Source of the DNA: UBA6107 sp964533735
GTDB taxonomy: Bacteria; Chloroflexota; Anaerolineae; Anaerolineales; Anaerolineaceae
Assembly: GCA_964533735.1 (NCBI GenBank)
Contig: CAZHMD010000001.1
Span: forward strand, 620,001-684,000
Length of the DNA stretch: 64,000 nt
Direction of reading: 5' to 3'
The notes beneath the pieces are model-generated. The model was not told the DNA's origin. It searched no databases and worked only from the letters and a program-made list of their open reading frames with translations. The position numbers were made by a program, and so were the translations under genes. Of the stretch, positions 23,503 to 30,630 are shown in pieces. Numbering within the stretch: the first letter of the stretch is position 1; each line of letters begins with the position of its first letter.

Positions 23503-24936
23503 TCATCCTGCCTTGCGGAACATCACCAGTCCTGCCAGCAGCACAGGAATAAGGACAGCGCTGCCGCATAACGGGTAGAACCTTTTTTCCGGTGTGGCAG
23601 TTGCTGTCGGCTGCGGCGTTTCACTGGGGCGCGCCATCATGGGCGTTGCGGTTGCGGCAGTCGCTGTCGCTGTTGGCGGGATCGCGGTCGCGGTCGGCGT
23701 TGTCGTCGGGGTGGCGGTCAACCACGGAAAATCATATCCCATTCCATCCTGCACCATGCCGCCGTTGACGTAAAAGGTGAGTTCATTGGCGATCTCCAGC
23801 ACCCTCTCGTCCTTGGCTGCCAGTCTGAGCGCCGTGTGCATCTCTTCCAGCGCGCGCATCGTCTCCGGCAGGGTGTTGATCCCCTCCACCCCGGCGTAAT
23901 AAGCGTAATACCCCAGCAGGTCGGCAAAGCCGGCATGCCACAATTGGTCTAATTTATCCAGCCGCAGCGCGTTCTCGTACGCTTCCACGCTCATCTGGTA
24001 CAGCGCCTGTGCGCCTTTATCATTGCTGATCTCCCACGCGCGGAACCCCCGCCGGCGCGCAGAAAATGCCAGTGACTTGCTCAACTTGGCCACCTGCCCC
24101 CAGGATTCTCCGTCCCAGCCGTGCGTGCTCACCCATGCCTGCTTCTGCAGCAGTTCCTGCCATACCGCCGGCGCAGCTATTGTGATATTAAAATTATCCC
24201 TTGTCTCAGGCTCAAAATCGCTAAAGACCCACTTCAACTCGTTGGCTGAGATCTTGTGCCCCTCCACCATCTCCGCCTCAACCCCGTTGATGTTGGGCAG
24301 CACATTCAACTGGCTCACCTCGTAGGGGAAGCGCACGAACAGCACCGCGTTGCCGATGGTTCCCTTCCAGCCCGCGCCTGTGGAGAAAACGTAGTTGAAC
24401 CACACAAACGGCAGATCGCCCGCCGCCTCCAGCAGGTAACTCGCCTGGATGGCTACATCCACCCCCGCTTCAAAATTAACATCGAACTCGATCCACGGCA
24501 CCACCCCGTTCAATCCGCCCGGGTCTTCGCCGCTGATGGTGCGCGTGGGCACCGTTTTGCCAGCCACGCTGATGCTCATTTCCTTGATCTCCGGCGTATG
24601 CCCCCAGCCGTCGCTCGCGCCTGCCGGGAAGCGTACTGCCATTTGTTCAGCAGCGCTGCCGAGGTTGCGCATGATGAACGTGGCGCTCACCCTTGCCTGC
24701 CCCAGGCTGTTGCTTGGCGTGTTCCCCAGCACCTCCAGGATCACCGTCTCCGAGACCATGCGCACCTGCGTCTGCTCCGTCCCCGGCGCGGGGTTGCTGC
24801 CGGGCGGCTGTGCCGGCGGGGCGATGTCCGCCCTCACCGCGGAGGGAAGTGCAAGCAGGCACAAAACCAGCACTGCCGCGATAAAATTGCACAATATTTT
24901 TCGAATGAATGAACTCATATGAAAATGATACAACAT
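23503..24936 (-). CDS. Secreted membrane-anchored protein with Thr/Pro stalk (DUF4424-like)
   Basis: A 477-residue (or 471 from ATG 24918) extracytoplasmic protein. A signal peptide (about residues 10-35, ending SAVRAD) is followed by a beta-rich region resembling DUF4424 (RNLGSAAEQMAVRFP and similar), a helical TPR-like region (about 270-390), a roughly 45-residue stalk of TATPT repeats and a final hydrophobic segment with FRKAG. It is therefore exported and held by a C-terminal membrane anchor. No clear ribosome binding site precedes either possible start. GC content is high relative to its neighbours. Confidence 0.7.
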   Translation of the reverse strand: MLYHFHMSSFIRKILCNFIAAVLVLCLLALPSAVRADIAPPAQPPGSNPAPGTEQTQVRMVSETVILEVLGNTPSNSLGQARVSATFIMRNLGSAAEQMAVRFPAGASDGWGHTPEIKEMSISVAGKTVPTRTISGEDPGGLNGVVPWIEFDVNFEAGVDVAIQASYLLEAAGDLPFVWFNYVFSTGAGWKGTIGNAVLFVRFPYEVSQLNVLPNINGVEAEMVEGHKISANELKWVFSDFEPETRDNFNITIAAPAVWQELLQKQAWVSTHGWDGESWGQVAKLSKSLAFSARRRGFRAWEISNDKGAQALYQMSVEAYENALRLDKLDQLWHAGFADLLGYYAYYAGVEGINTLPETMRALEEMHTALRLAAKDERVLEIANELTFYVNGGMVQDGMGYDFPWLTATPTTTPTATAIPPTATATAATATPMMARPSETPQPTATATPEKRFYPLCGSAVLIPVLLAGLVMFRKAG

Positions 24937-24995
24937 CCCGTTCGCGATTTCAATTTGAGATTTTTGCGAGGATTCGGTAAAAAATTAACTTGATT

Positions 24996-25053
24996 CACGG
25001 TATTAAATTACTGTTTACCGTGTTGAACAAATTCCGATTTACGACTGTATACT
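24996..25053 (+). promoter_or_regulatory. Inverted-repeat operator and promoter before the membrane protein gene
   Basis: CACGGTA (24996-25002) and TACCGTG (25016-25022) form an inverted repeat with 13 bases between. A -35-like TTGAAC begins one base after it (25023-25028), and TATACT (25048-25053) is the -10 box, 19 bases farther. A regulator bound to the repeat would touch the polymerase site. Confidence 0.5.
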
Positions 25054-25080
25054 CAATACATACTTAAAAGGAGTAATCCC

Positions 25081-25611
25081 ATGACAAATGATAAGCTTTT
25101 CAAAATTGCTGGATGGTGCGCCCTCGGATGTGTTGCAGCCATGGTCGCGGCCTTGATATTTTTGATGTTCGTTCCCTCGCTCGGGGTGATCTTGGAAATT
25201 CTCTTCCTCTTGATGTTGATTGTCGTTTTCTACGCCCTCTACATCACCCACCGCTCCGAGTCCAGTAACCTCAGTCTTGTCGGACTGGTTTTGGCTGGTA
25301 TCGCCATTTTGGCGGACCTGGTCAGCCTGCTGAGTGAAGGCACCGTTTTCCTCGTCAGCCTGTGGTACCTGATGGTCGCCCTGGCGTTATTGATCTTTGG
25401 TTACCTCGCCTGGCGCAGTTCCAAGATGCCGCGCGGCTTGGCCATTGCCGCCCTGGTTTCCGGGGGATTCTTCCTGCTCGGCGGCTTTGCCGGCTTCCTC
25501 GGCAGTGCAGGTTTTGCCGGTACCGTCAGCCTTATTGCTATCATTGCGATGTTCGTCTGGCTCATCTGGCTCTGGCGCGTCTTCTCGTCCAAAAAAGCGG
25601 TCGCGTCCTGA
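25081..25611 (+). CDS. Multi-spanning membrane protein of unknown function, 176 aa
   Basis: A 176-residue protein with about five or six membrane helices and almost no soluble part; basic SSKKAVAS end. AAGGAG precedes ATG 25081. I do not recognise the family, although small DUF-type tetraspan proteins regulated by PadR- or TetR-like repressors look similar. The inverted repeat in its promoter suggests it is repressed under some condition. It is the last gene before the tRNA-Pro island. Confidence 0.65.
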   Translation: MTNDKLFKIAGWCALGCVAAMVAALIFLMFVPSLGVILEILFLLMLIVVFYALYITHRSESSNLSLVGLVLAGIAILADLVSLLSEGTVFLVSLWYLMVALALLIFGYLAWRSSKMPRGLAIAALVSGGFFLLGGFAGFLGSAGFAGTVSLIAIIAMFVWLIWLWRVFSSKKAVAS

Positions 25612-25709
25612 CCCAAGGCAGTAATTCGTTGATAAATCGCTAATATAATCGATTTCTAAATTTGTAAAAAGAAACCGTCGACCCTTTTCAGGCGTTCGGC
25701 GGTTTTCAA

Positions 25710-25770
25710 TCGGGAAGAAAAGATTGACAACGCTTATTGTAATTCTATGCAAACCTCCGACCTCTCGGAC
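25710..25770 (-). repeat. Degraded tRNA-Pro 3'-half repeat with insert (left island end)
   Basis: It aligns with the copy at 30350-30410: TCGGGAAGAAAAGATT, then an insert containing ACGCTTATTG and TGCAA, then CCGACCTCTCGGAC. It retains both the tRNA-derived ends and the T-loop insert, so it is homologous to the right-hand copies and marks the left boundary of the island. Confidence 0.6.
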
Positions 25771-25803
25771 TTACTAGATAATTCAACATTCTTAAAATTC
25801 TTT

Positions 25804-26421
25804 TTACTTTGCCAGTTGAATATCAAGTTCTGCATAAAATCGTGAAAGTAAATCATTAAGATGCATTAGATTTGGGATAATGTCTATGATTACACCATTT
25901 AGAAAATCAAGTTCAGTCTGTAAATTTGGTGTGAATTCATCAATTTTAATTGATTTCATGTGGAAATTGGTAATCTTTGAATAAGTATCACTAATTGAAT
26001 CATAGATCTTTTTGGATGATTCTTGGGGGAGTAAATTCTGTAAACTTCGAAATCCAGGGTCATACATCAAACTAGCAAGCTTCAATGTATGTGGGGATAA
26101 TTCTAGTAAGATTTTTCCGCCTTCCTCAAAGTCGAATTTTCCAGATCGAAACATGAAACTTAGCTTAGTATATTCCTGAGTTATTACAATATTTGAAGAT
26201 ATTATTCCATTGATTATTGATAATCTTTCCCTGAAGTTTGATAAATCTCTATCGCTCTTCTGATACTTACGATTTTGTCCTAAGATGGACCTTTGTAAAA
26301 AAAACGTGAACGCCCATCCTATCAATGTGATGACTGGTGTTAAATATAGAATAACCTTGTCAAAATCAATTTTTAACACTGGTAATTCTGCAACCATAAA
26401 AACATAATTAATTAAGTTCAT
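25804..26421 (-). CDS. Island protein with one N-terminal membrane helix, 205 aa
   Basis: I do not recognise this 205-residue protein. One hydrophobic segment lies at about residues 22-44 (VILYLTPVITLIGWAF). The rest is soluble and mostly helical with a basic patch (QNRKYQKSDRDLSNFRERL). The open frame begins at a TTG farther upstream, but ATG 26421 has GGGGAG six bases before it. Low GC and the island position suggest horizontal transfer. It is last in the minus-strand series and separated from the next gene by a palindromic repeat and a tRNA fragment. Confidence 0.6.
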   Translation of the reverse strand: MNLINYVFMVAELPVLKIDFDKVILYLTPVITLIGWAFTFFLQRSILGQNRKYQKSDRDLSNFRERLSIINGIISSNIVITQEYTKLSFMFRSGKFDFEEGGKILLELSPHTLKLASLMYDPGFRSLQNLLPQESSKKIYDSISDTYSKITNFHMKSIKIDEFTPNLQTELDFLNGVIIDIIPNLMHLNDLLSRFYAELDIQLAK

Positions 26422-26490
26422 TTTTTCTCCCCAATTTGACAATGATCACTATTTCATAGGTGTTTTTTTAAAAGATAAATCTTGTAAAGA

Positions 26491-26545
26491 TTGTAAGGTG
26501 CGTACCCAACGCACCAATTAAATTATTGTAGAACAAAAACCGCTA
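26491..26545. repeat. Island palindromic repeat, copy 1
   Basis: GGTGCGTACCCAACGCACC (26497-26515), a hairpin-forming palindrome followed by AATTAAATTATTG and AACAAAAACCGCTAAT. The flank matches that of copy 3 (28682), so the unit is longer than the hairpin. It sits between two island genes. Confidence 0.65.
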
Positions 26546-26571
26546 ATATTTATATTGGCATTGGTTAGTTG

Positions 26572-26608
26572 TCGGGGAGAGCAGATTTGAACCTTCGACC
26601 TCTCGGAC
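26572..26608 (-). repeat. tRNA-Pro 3'-half repeat without insert
   Basis: It matches the 3' half of the tRNA-Pro gene at about 33 of 37 positions, including TTTGAACCTTCGACCTCTCGG with an intact T loop, but the T stem is spoiled by AGCAGA in place of AAAGGA. The match stops at the anticodon stem, as in the other copies. Confidence 0.65.
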
Positions 26609-26644
26609 ATATAGAATAATCCTATTAACTATACAAAACCAGAC

Positions 26645-27100
26645 CTATTTTCTTTTTTTATCGTGCTGTGTACTATGGTTTACTATTAGAATCGCTAATT
26701 GAATTACCAAACAAAATAGTAGGACTGTAGCGAATTTTAGTGAAAAGTTGCCAATTCCCTCAATGTTGTCAACCTTTCCAGATTCATTGTCTTGGATAAA
26801 AAGCCAGGTAATCACGATTACAAAAAATATCCATAAAATGAGTGAGGATTTTCCAAGGTCGATTTTCAGTTTTCCAGTTAGAAATTTTGTAATGACCCCG
26901 GCAGTTGATGAGGTATCTGGACGATCTTTCGATGAATCGTCTGTCGCAATATACTTCTCATTGGGTTCTTCATTGATATTAGTGACTTCTCGATTTTCTA
27001 AGGCAATCGATGAATTATCGATTTCATCATTCGTGGAAATATCCTTGTCATCAATTACACTGCTGGACGAATGGTGTCTTTTGAAACTATTCCGACCCAT
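26645..27100 (-). CDS. Island membrane protein with disordered N-terminus, 151 aa
   Basis: An unrecognised 151-residue protein. The first 65 residues are polar and Ser/Asp/Glu/Asn-rich (disordered). Two membrane helices follow, at about 85-103 and 119-139, then a basic end (HDKKRK). The ATG lies one base after the stop codon of the upstream gene, whose last codons supply its GGAGGAG binding site, so the two proteins are tightly co-translated. This pairing with a TIGR04255-like protein is the strongest functional hint. Confidence 0.6.
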   Translation of the reverse strand: MGRNSFKRHHSSSSVIDDKDISTNDEIDNSSIALENREVTNINEEPNEKYIATDDSSKDRPDTSSTAGVITKFLTGKLKIDLGKSSLILWIFFVIVITWLFIQDNESGKVDNIEGIGNFSLKFATVLLFCLVIQLAILIVNHSTQHDKKRK

Positions 27101-27101
27101 T

Positions 27102-27818
27102 TTACTCCTCCATCATAATCTTAATAAATGAATCGTAAAAGGAATAGTTTTGATGAATATAGTATTTTACAATTTCAGCAATTTCTTGTTTTGTTTTTGT
27201 TGCCTTGGGAGTTATCCAATAATCTAAGTCTAAATAATACGAAACCTCAGACGGATTTACCAAAGGATTAAAAAATCCTTTTAGCTGTTCTTTTTTCATT
27301 GGCCCCATGGACAAATTTACATAACCATTTTTAGTTCTTAGATTAATTGGAGAACCTATATCTATGATTTCCGCATCATAGAGACTGGTAATATTCGGAG
27401 AGATAGCATGAACGCGATTTAAACTTTTGGCTAATAGTTCTTCAAATGTTATTAAAAATGGTATGGCATATTTAAAACGTACTCCAATACGTTCAACATA
27501 GAGAGGAGAAAAAATTTCTCTTTGGTTAAATACAAATTGAAGTAGACTATATGTTTTGTTATACAGATTTGAACTATCAGGATTATTCTTTATTATGAAA
27601 CCCATATTCCTAAATGATAAAAACCCTTGAATCGTTTTGTCATCGTCATTAAAAACATCAATTCGATTTTCTGTAACCCCCCAATGAGATAATCGCAATA
27701 ATTCTGAAATTTCTTTTGCCCATTTTCCACGATAATCCAAAATTTCGGGATTAGGCTTGAAACGAATCTCAACGATATATTCGGTATTTAAAGTGAATTC
27801 AGAGTTTTGAGAAGACAT
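27102..27818 (-). CDS. TIGR04255-like island protein, 238 aa
   Basis: A 238-residue soluble protein. The segment YVERIGVRFKYAIPF and the general layout (N-terminal strand EYIVEIRFKPNP, C-terminal helix ending in acidic residues) resemble the sporadically distributed TIGR04255 family, whose role is unknown. GGTGAGGTCAT precedes the ATG. It is immediately followed by the 151-residue membrane protein. The family call rests on a few residues and should be treated as tentative. Confidence 0.55.
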   Translation of the reverse strand: MSSQNSEFTLNTEYIVEIRFKPNPEILDYRGKWAKEISELLRLSHWGVTENRIDVFNDDDKTIQGFLSFRNMGFIIKNNPDSSNLYNKTYSLLQFVFNQREIFSPLYVERIGVRFKYAIPFLITFEELLAKSLNRVHAISPNITSLYDAEIIDIGSPINLRTKNGYVNLSMGPMKKEQLKGFFNPLVNPSEVSYYLDLDYWITPKATKTKQEIAEIVKYYIHQNYSFYDSFIKIMMEE

Positions 27819-27859
27819 ATGACCTCACCTATATCTCAATTTCATGAAAACTTTGCAAG

Positions 27860-27886
27860 TAGGGTGCTTCTGTGACACACCAACTA
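27860..27886. repeat. Island palindromic repeat, copy 2 (diverged)
   Basis: GGTGCTTCTGTGACACACC (27863-27881) preceded by GTAG and followed by AACTAAA. It keeps the pattern of copies 1 and 3, with several changes that weaken the stem. It lies in the gap before the TIGR04255-like gene. Confidence 0.5.
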
Positions 27887-27974
27887 AACGATCTAGTTTC
27901 AGGATCATACAATATAATCCGATAACATACTCTAAATCATACAATTAAAAGTAATTTCAATTATAGGTTTCTTA

Positions 27975-28556
27975 TTAAGGCAATTTTAGAAGACATTGTT
28001 GATCTACCCAAAAAATCGATGGTAATTTGTTCATACCTTCATCTTTAAGGTCGACAATAAAGACAAAAAGATATTCACTAGTATTAAGTTTGTGTGTCGC
28101 TGTCTTTGAATTATCCCAAATAGTGTCCCAGGTTGCGTTAGTTACTTTTCCGTTGGTATCCCCGATTAATATAGATAATGATTCTGACACTGTAGCATGG
28201 CTTGTTAAATTGAATTCATAGCCATCGACACCATCACAGTTCCGCCTTGCCTTATAATCCAAAATTTCAAGTTCGTACTTAGTGTTTTTTTCCTTTTCTT
28301 CATTGTATAGGTTCTTGAATTTATCAAGATCAGACTTAGCGCTAGATAACTCTTTGTTTAAATCTACATTTGATTGACTCAAATCTGTTACCTTTTGTAA
28401 TGCGGTAGAAAGTTGCTGTCCCCGGTCATCTAATAACGCTACGAGCTCGTTATTAGATTTGACTGATTGTATGCGGGTCATTACAAATAAAACCCATCCA
28501 CTAATTGTGATTAACAATAGTACTATCCCTGTTATTAGAATTTTCTTTGGCATCAT
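27975..28556 (-). CDS. Island protein: membrane helix, coiled coil and C-terminal domain, 193 aa
   Basis: An unrecognised 193-residue protein. Residues 4-27 form a signal anchor (ILITGIVLLLITISGWVLF). Residues 30-100 form a heptad-like coiled coil (LSTALQKVTDLSQSNVDLNK). A beta-rich domain with two Cys follows to the end (NCDGVDGYEF, DQQCLLKLP). The long upstream frame crosses a palindromic repeat and is not used; ATG 28556 has GAGGAAGAT before it. Topology suggests the C-terminal domain is outside the cytoplasmic membrane. Confidence 0.55.
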   Translation of the reverse strand: MMPKKILITGIVLLLITISGWVLFVMTRIQSVKSNNELVALLDDRGQQLSTALQKVTDLSQSNVDLNKELSSAKSDLDKFKNLYNEEKEKNTKYELEILDYKARRNCDGVDGYEFNLTSHATVSESLSILIGDTNGKVTNATWDTIWDNSKTATHKLNTSEYLFVFIVDLKDEGMNKLPSIFWVDQQCLLKLP

Positions 28557-28869
28557 ATCTTCCTCACTAAATGCAATAGGTGGTCTATTCCTCAGAACAA
28601 CCATAAACTGGTTCTTGTTCTTCTCTATTTTGACGAGAAGCATTTTCATGAATTTTACAGCAAGGTTAGAGCAGAAAGTAGGGTGCGTCCCTGACGCACC
28701 AATTAAATGATTCAATAACAAAAAATCACTAGAAATTAATTCTTTCTTGTCGATAGAGAATAGTTGGCTCCATCCTTTAGCATCTTAAGATACCTCTGCA
28801 CAGTGAAAAAGTTTGATTAATCCTTCGAGATTGCTGTGACCTATACCCCAATAAGCTGATAATGCCAGG
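28557..28869. other. 313-base gap between island genes
   Basis: AT-rich sequence holding one clear element, palindromic repeat copy 3 near 28682. The rest contains no start codon with a binding site and no convincing terminator or promoter by eye. Confidence 0.5.
28678..28738. repeat. Island palindromic repeat, copy 3
   Basis: GGTGCGTCCCTGACGCACC (28682-28700) followed by AATTAAATGATTC and AACAAAAAATCACTAG. It aligns with copy 1 over some 55 bases. Similar GTAGGGTGCGT...ACGCACC palindromes are common REP-like sequences in unrelated bacteria. Confidence 0.65.
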
Positions 28870-29943
28870 TTAAACACTATCTTTTATACATCTTGCGAGT
28901 ATGGTTCCTGCAAGGGGAGCCCCTGAAGAAATCATAAATACGGGACTCTTACCAGTTTCCTTAACGATCGAAATGCCATCTGAGTAAACTTCAAAATCTA
29001 AGATTTGTGAATATCTGATAGGACGGTTGGTGCTTGACCCAATAAATATCAACCTTTTATTAGTAATATAAATCGTGCCAACGTCTATCTTTGACAACTT
29101 CTGTTCTGTCTTTGGTCGTACATTCACAGAACCCAATCGATAATAAACGCCTTTCATTATTTTAATTCTTGCAGTTGGACCGAAATAATTCACACGGGTA
29201 TTTACAGCACGAGTTTCGCAAAGTGTAGCAGGGGTTTGAAAATAACAAGCTTCTGCCCTTTGAAGTAATATTGGAACCGATATTTCAGGAAGAGGCTCAT
29301 TCTCAAACCTCCAGAGGGCTTTCATTCTTTCAATCCTGTCTAAATCTTCTTTGGAGTAATCAATCATTATTCGAAGATCACTAATTTGTTTATTAAAATC
29401 ACCATCTTCTGATGGGGAGATCCTACCGTCGCTCCCAATTTCTTTAAATTTTTCTGTCATCATTTGAGATCGAATTTGGTTAAGAATAATAGTAACTTTT
29501 TCGTTTGACACATTTAATCTTGTTTGGAGAAGAAGTAAAGCTGCCTCCTCACTCTCAGTGAATAGTTTATCGGCTAACAAAAATGTGATTGAATTTAGAA
29601 TTTTTGATTCTGCGATAGGATAATAACATTCGTTGAAAGCCAGCTCTTCAATATCCAGTTTTACCTGCATCTTTCGGGCAGCTTGGTAATCATTTAGTGG
29701 GGATTCGGGATTTCCTAAATGGTACGACAAAAACAAAGCAAATAATTCAATTAATCCACTTCTCTGTTTAGATGAGAGACTCTTTTCACCTCTTGAAATG
29801 AGACTCCGCTTTACTATATCGTCGGGAACAAGATCAAAATCAACCTGGCTTAACGTATTGTTCACAAAGACTACCAAATTTTCATCTGGATCTTTATTCA
29901 AAAAAGATGGTTTTAATGCTGGTTTTGGTTGAAACGGTTCCAT
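28870..29943 (-). CDS. Island protein with TerB-like helical region and C-terminal PH-like domain, 357 aa
   Basis: A 357-residue soluble protein. Residues 60-240 are helical, with an acidic SDGRISPSED segment (171-180) of the kind seen in TerB-like proteins. The last about 90 residues (265-350) read as a PH/GRAM-like beta domain: VGTIYITNKRLIFIGSS, then an IRYSQILDFEVYSDGISI strand pair. Such domains are usually lipid- or stress-related adaptors. ATG 29943 has GGAGGGG upstream; the frame extends 14 codons farther without a binding site. First gene of the island series. Function unknown. Confidence 0.6.
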   Translation of the reverse strand: MEPFQPKPALKPSFLNKDPDENLVVFVNNTLSQVDFDLVPDDIVKRSLISRGEKSLSSKQRSGLIELFALFLSYHLGNPESPLNDYQAARKMQVKLDIEELAFNECYYPIAESKILNSITFLLADKLFTESEEAALLLLQTRLNVSNEKVTIILNQIRSQMMTEKFKEIGSDGRISPSEDGDFNKQISDLRIMIDYSKEDLDRIERMKALWRFENEPLPEISVPILLQRAEACYFQTPATLCETRAVNTRVNYFGPTARIKIMKGVYYRLGSVNVRPKTEQKLSKIDVGTIYITNKRLIFIGSSTNRPIRYSQILDFEVYSDGISIVKETGKSPVFMISSGAPLAGTILARCIKDSV

Positions 29944-30107
29944 TTTCCCCTCCAATCTAATCGTACACAAATAAAGTATACACAAGGAATAAAAAAAATG
30001 AAATATATTATTACAAAAGCGTAATAGGGTTTGATATTAAAAAATATCTCTAATCAATTAAAGGGATTTATACACAAGGCAATTTATCTTAAAATTTCCA
30101 AAAATAC

Positions 30108-30136
30108 TTGACACTATAGAACTTTTGTGCTATAAT
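30108..30136 (+). promoter_or_regulatory. Perfect consensus sigma70 promoter without a downstream gene
   Basis: TTGACA (30108-30113), exactly 17 bases, TATAAT (30131-30136). Both boxes match the consensus completely. No open reading frame with a binding site follows before the tRNA-derived repeats. Confidence 0.75.
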
Positions 30137-30142
30137 ATAGAT

Positions 30143-30348
30143 TATTACCATTTTACTCACATTCACAAAGGACCATTCGAATTGAATCTTTTTGTTTCCA
30201 TGGAACAATTAACGTGAAACAAGGCTTTTTGACTTCAAAATGGATTCGTTTCCCATTCGTTCCCACTTTTAATTTTTAACGAAAACAATTAATAATGAAG
30301 AAACTTCTAAAAAATTGATAATAAAAAACTACCCAAAGGTGGTTTCTT
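30143..30348 (+). ncRNA. Candidate small non-coding RNA
   Basis: Inferred transcript from the perfect promoter. It contains TTCGTT and AACGAA segments that can pair, the 41-base element shared with 59845-59885, and near its end AAACTACC-CAAA-GGTGGTTT followed by CTTGTC, a terminator-like hairpin with only a weak T tract. Only tiny frames (6-8 codons) occur. Evidence is promoter, lack of coding and shared motif; no known RNA family is recognised. Confidence 0.3.
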
Positions 30349-30349
30349 G

Positions 30350-30410
30350 TCGGGGAGAAAGGATTTGCGACGCTTGTTGGAGTGTTGTGCAATCCTTCGA
30401 CCTCTCGGTC
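30350..30410 (-). repeat. tRNA-Pro 3'-half repeat with T-loop insert, copy A
   Basis: TCGGGGAGAAAGGATTTG and CCTTCGACCTCTCGGTC are identical to the tRNA gene, but the few bases of the T loop are replaced by about 26 bases beginning CGACGCTTG and ending GTGCAAT. GGATTTGC and GCAATCC pair, so the T arm becomes a longer hairpin. Confidence 0.75.
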
Positions 30411-30456
30411 AATTAAACAAAAAAGCCCAATTGAAGATTGAGCTTTTGCCTAACTG

Positions 30457-30516
30457 TCGGGGAGAAAGGATTTGCGACGCATTATGGAGTGCTGTGCAAT
30501 CCTTCGACCTCTCTCG
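30457..30516 (-). repeat. tRNA-Pro 3'-half repeat with T-loop insert, copy B
   Basis: Same construction as copy A, with the insert CGACGCATTATGG...GTGCAAT, differing mainly in its middle. It follows copy A after a 46-base spacer holding AAAGCCCAATT and AATTGAAGATTGAGCTTTT, a possible small hairpin. Confidence 0.7.
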
Positions 30517-30532
30517 TTGAAAAATACTTAAG

Positions 30533-30580
30533 TCGGGGAGAAAGGATTTGTATCATACCTCGATGGTAAACATTCGACCT
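30533..30580 (-). repeat. tRNA-Pro 3'-half repeat with a different insert, copy C
   Basis: It begins TCGGGGAGAAAGGATTTG like the tRNA and resumes at ATTCGACCT, but the insert is unrelated to A and B: TATCATACC-TCGA-TGGTAAAC, itself an inverted repeat. The anticodon-stem side has decayed. Confidence 0.6.
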
Positions 30581-30630
30581 ATACCTGTAATTAAAAACCA
30601 CCAGTTCAACAAACCCTGGTGATTTATCAG

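Larger units (their letters stand above)
29944..30349. other. 406-base AT-rich gap upstream of the tRNA repeats
   Basis: No protein gene. It holds a possible minus-strand promoter for the 357-residue protein (TATACT at 29980-29975), a perfect plus-strand promoter at 30108-30136, and a 41-base element (30243-30283) repeated at 59845. A weak hairpin lies at 30326-30347. Confidence 0.5.

Noticed and set aside
28557..28721. Longer start of the island coiled-coil protein
   Set aside because: The extra codons cross a palindromic repeat; ATG 28556 has GAGGAAGAT and begins a signal anchor.
30350..30600. Repeats separated by unique sequence, reminiscent of a CRISPR array
   Set aside because: Only three units of unequal length, with spacers of 46 and 16 bases, no cas genes, and the repeat is clearly the 3' half of the neighbouring tRNA-Pro.
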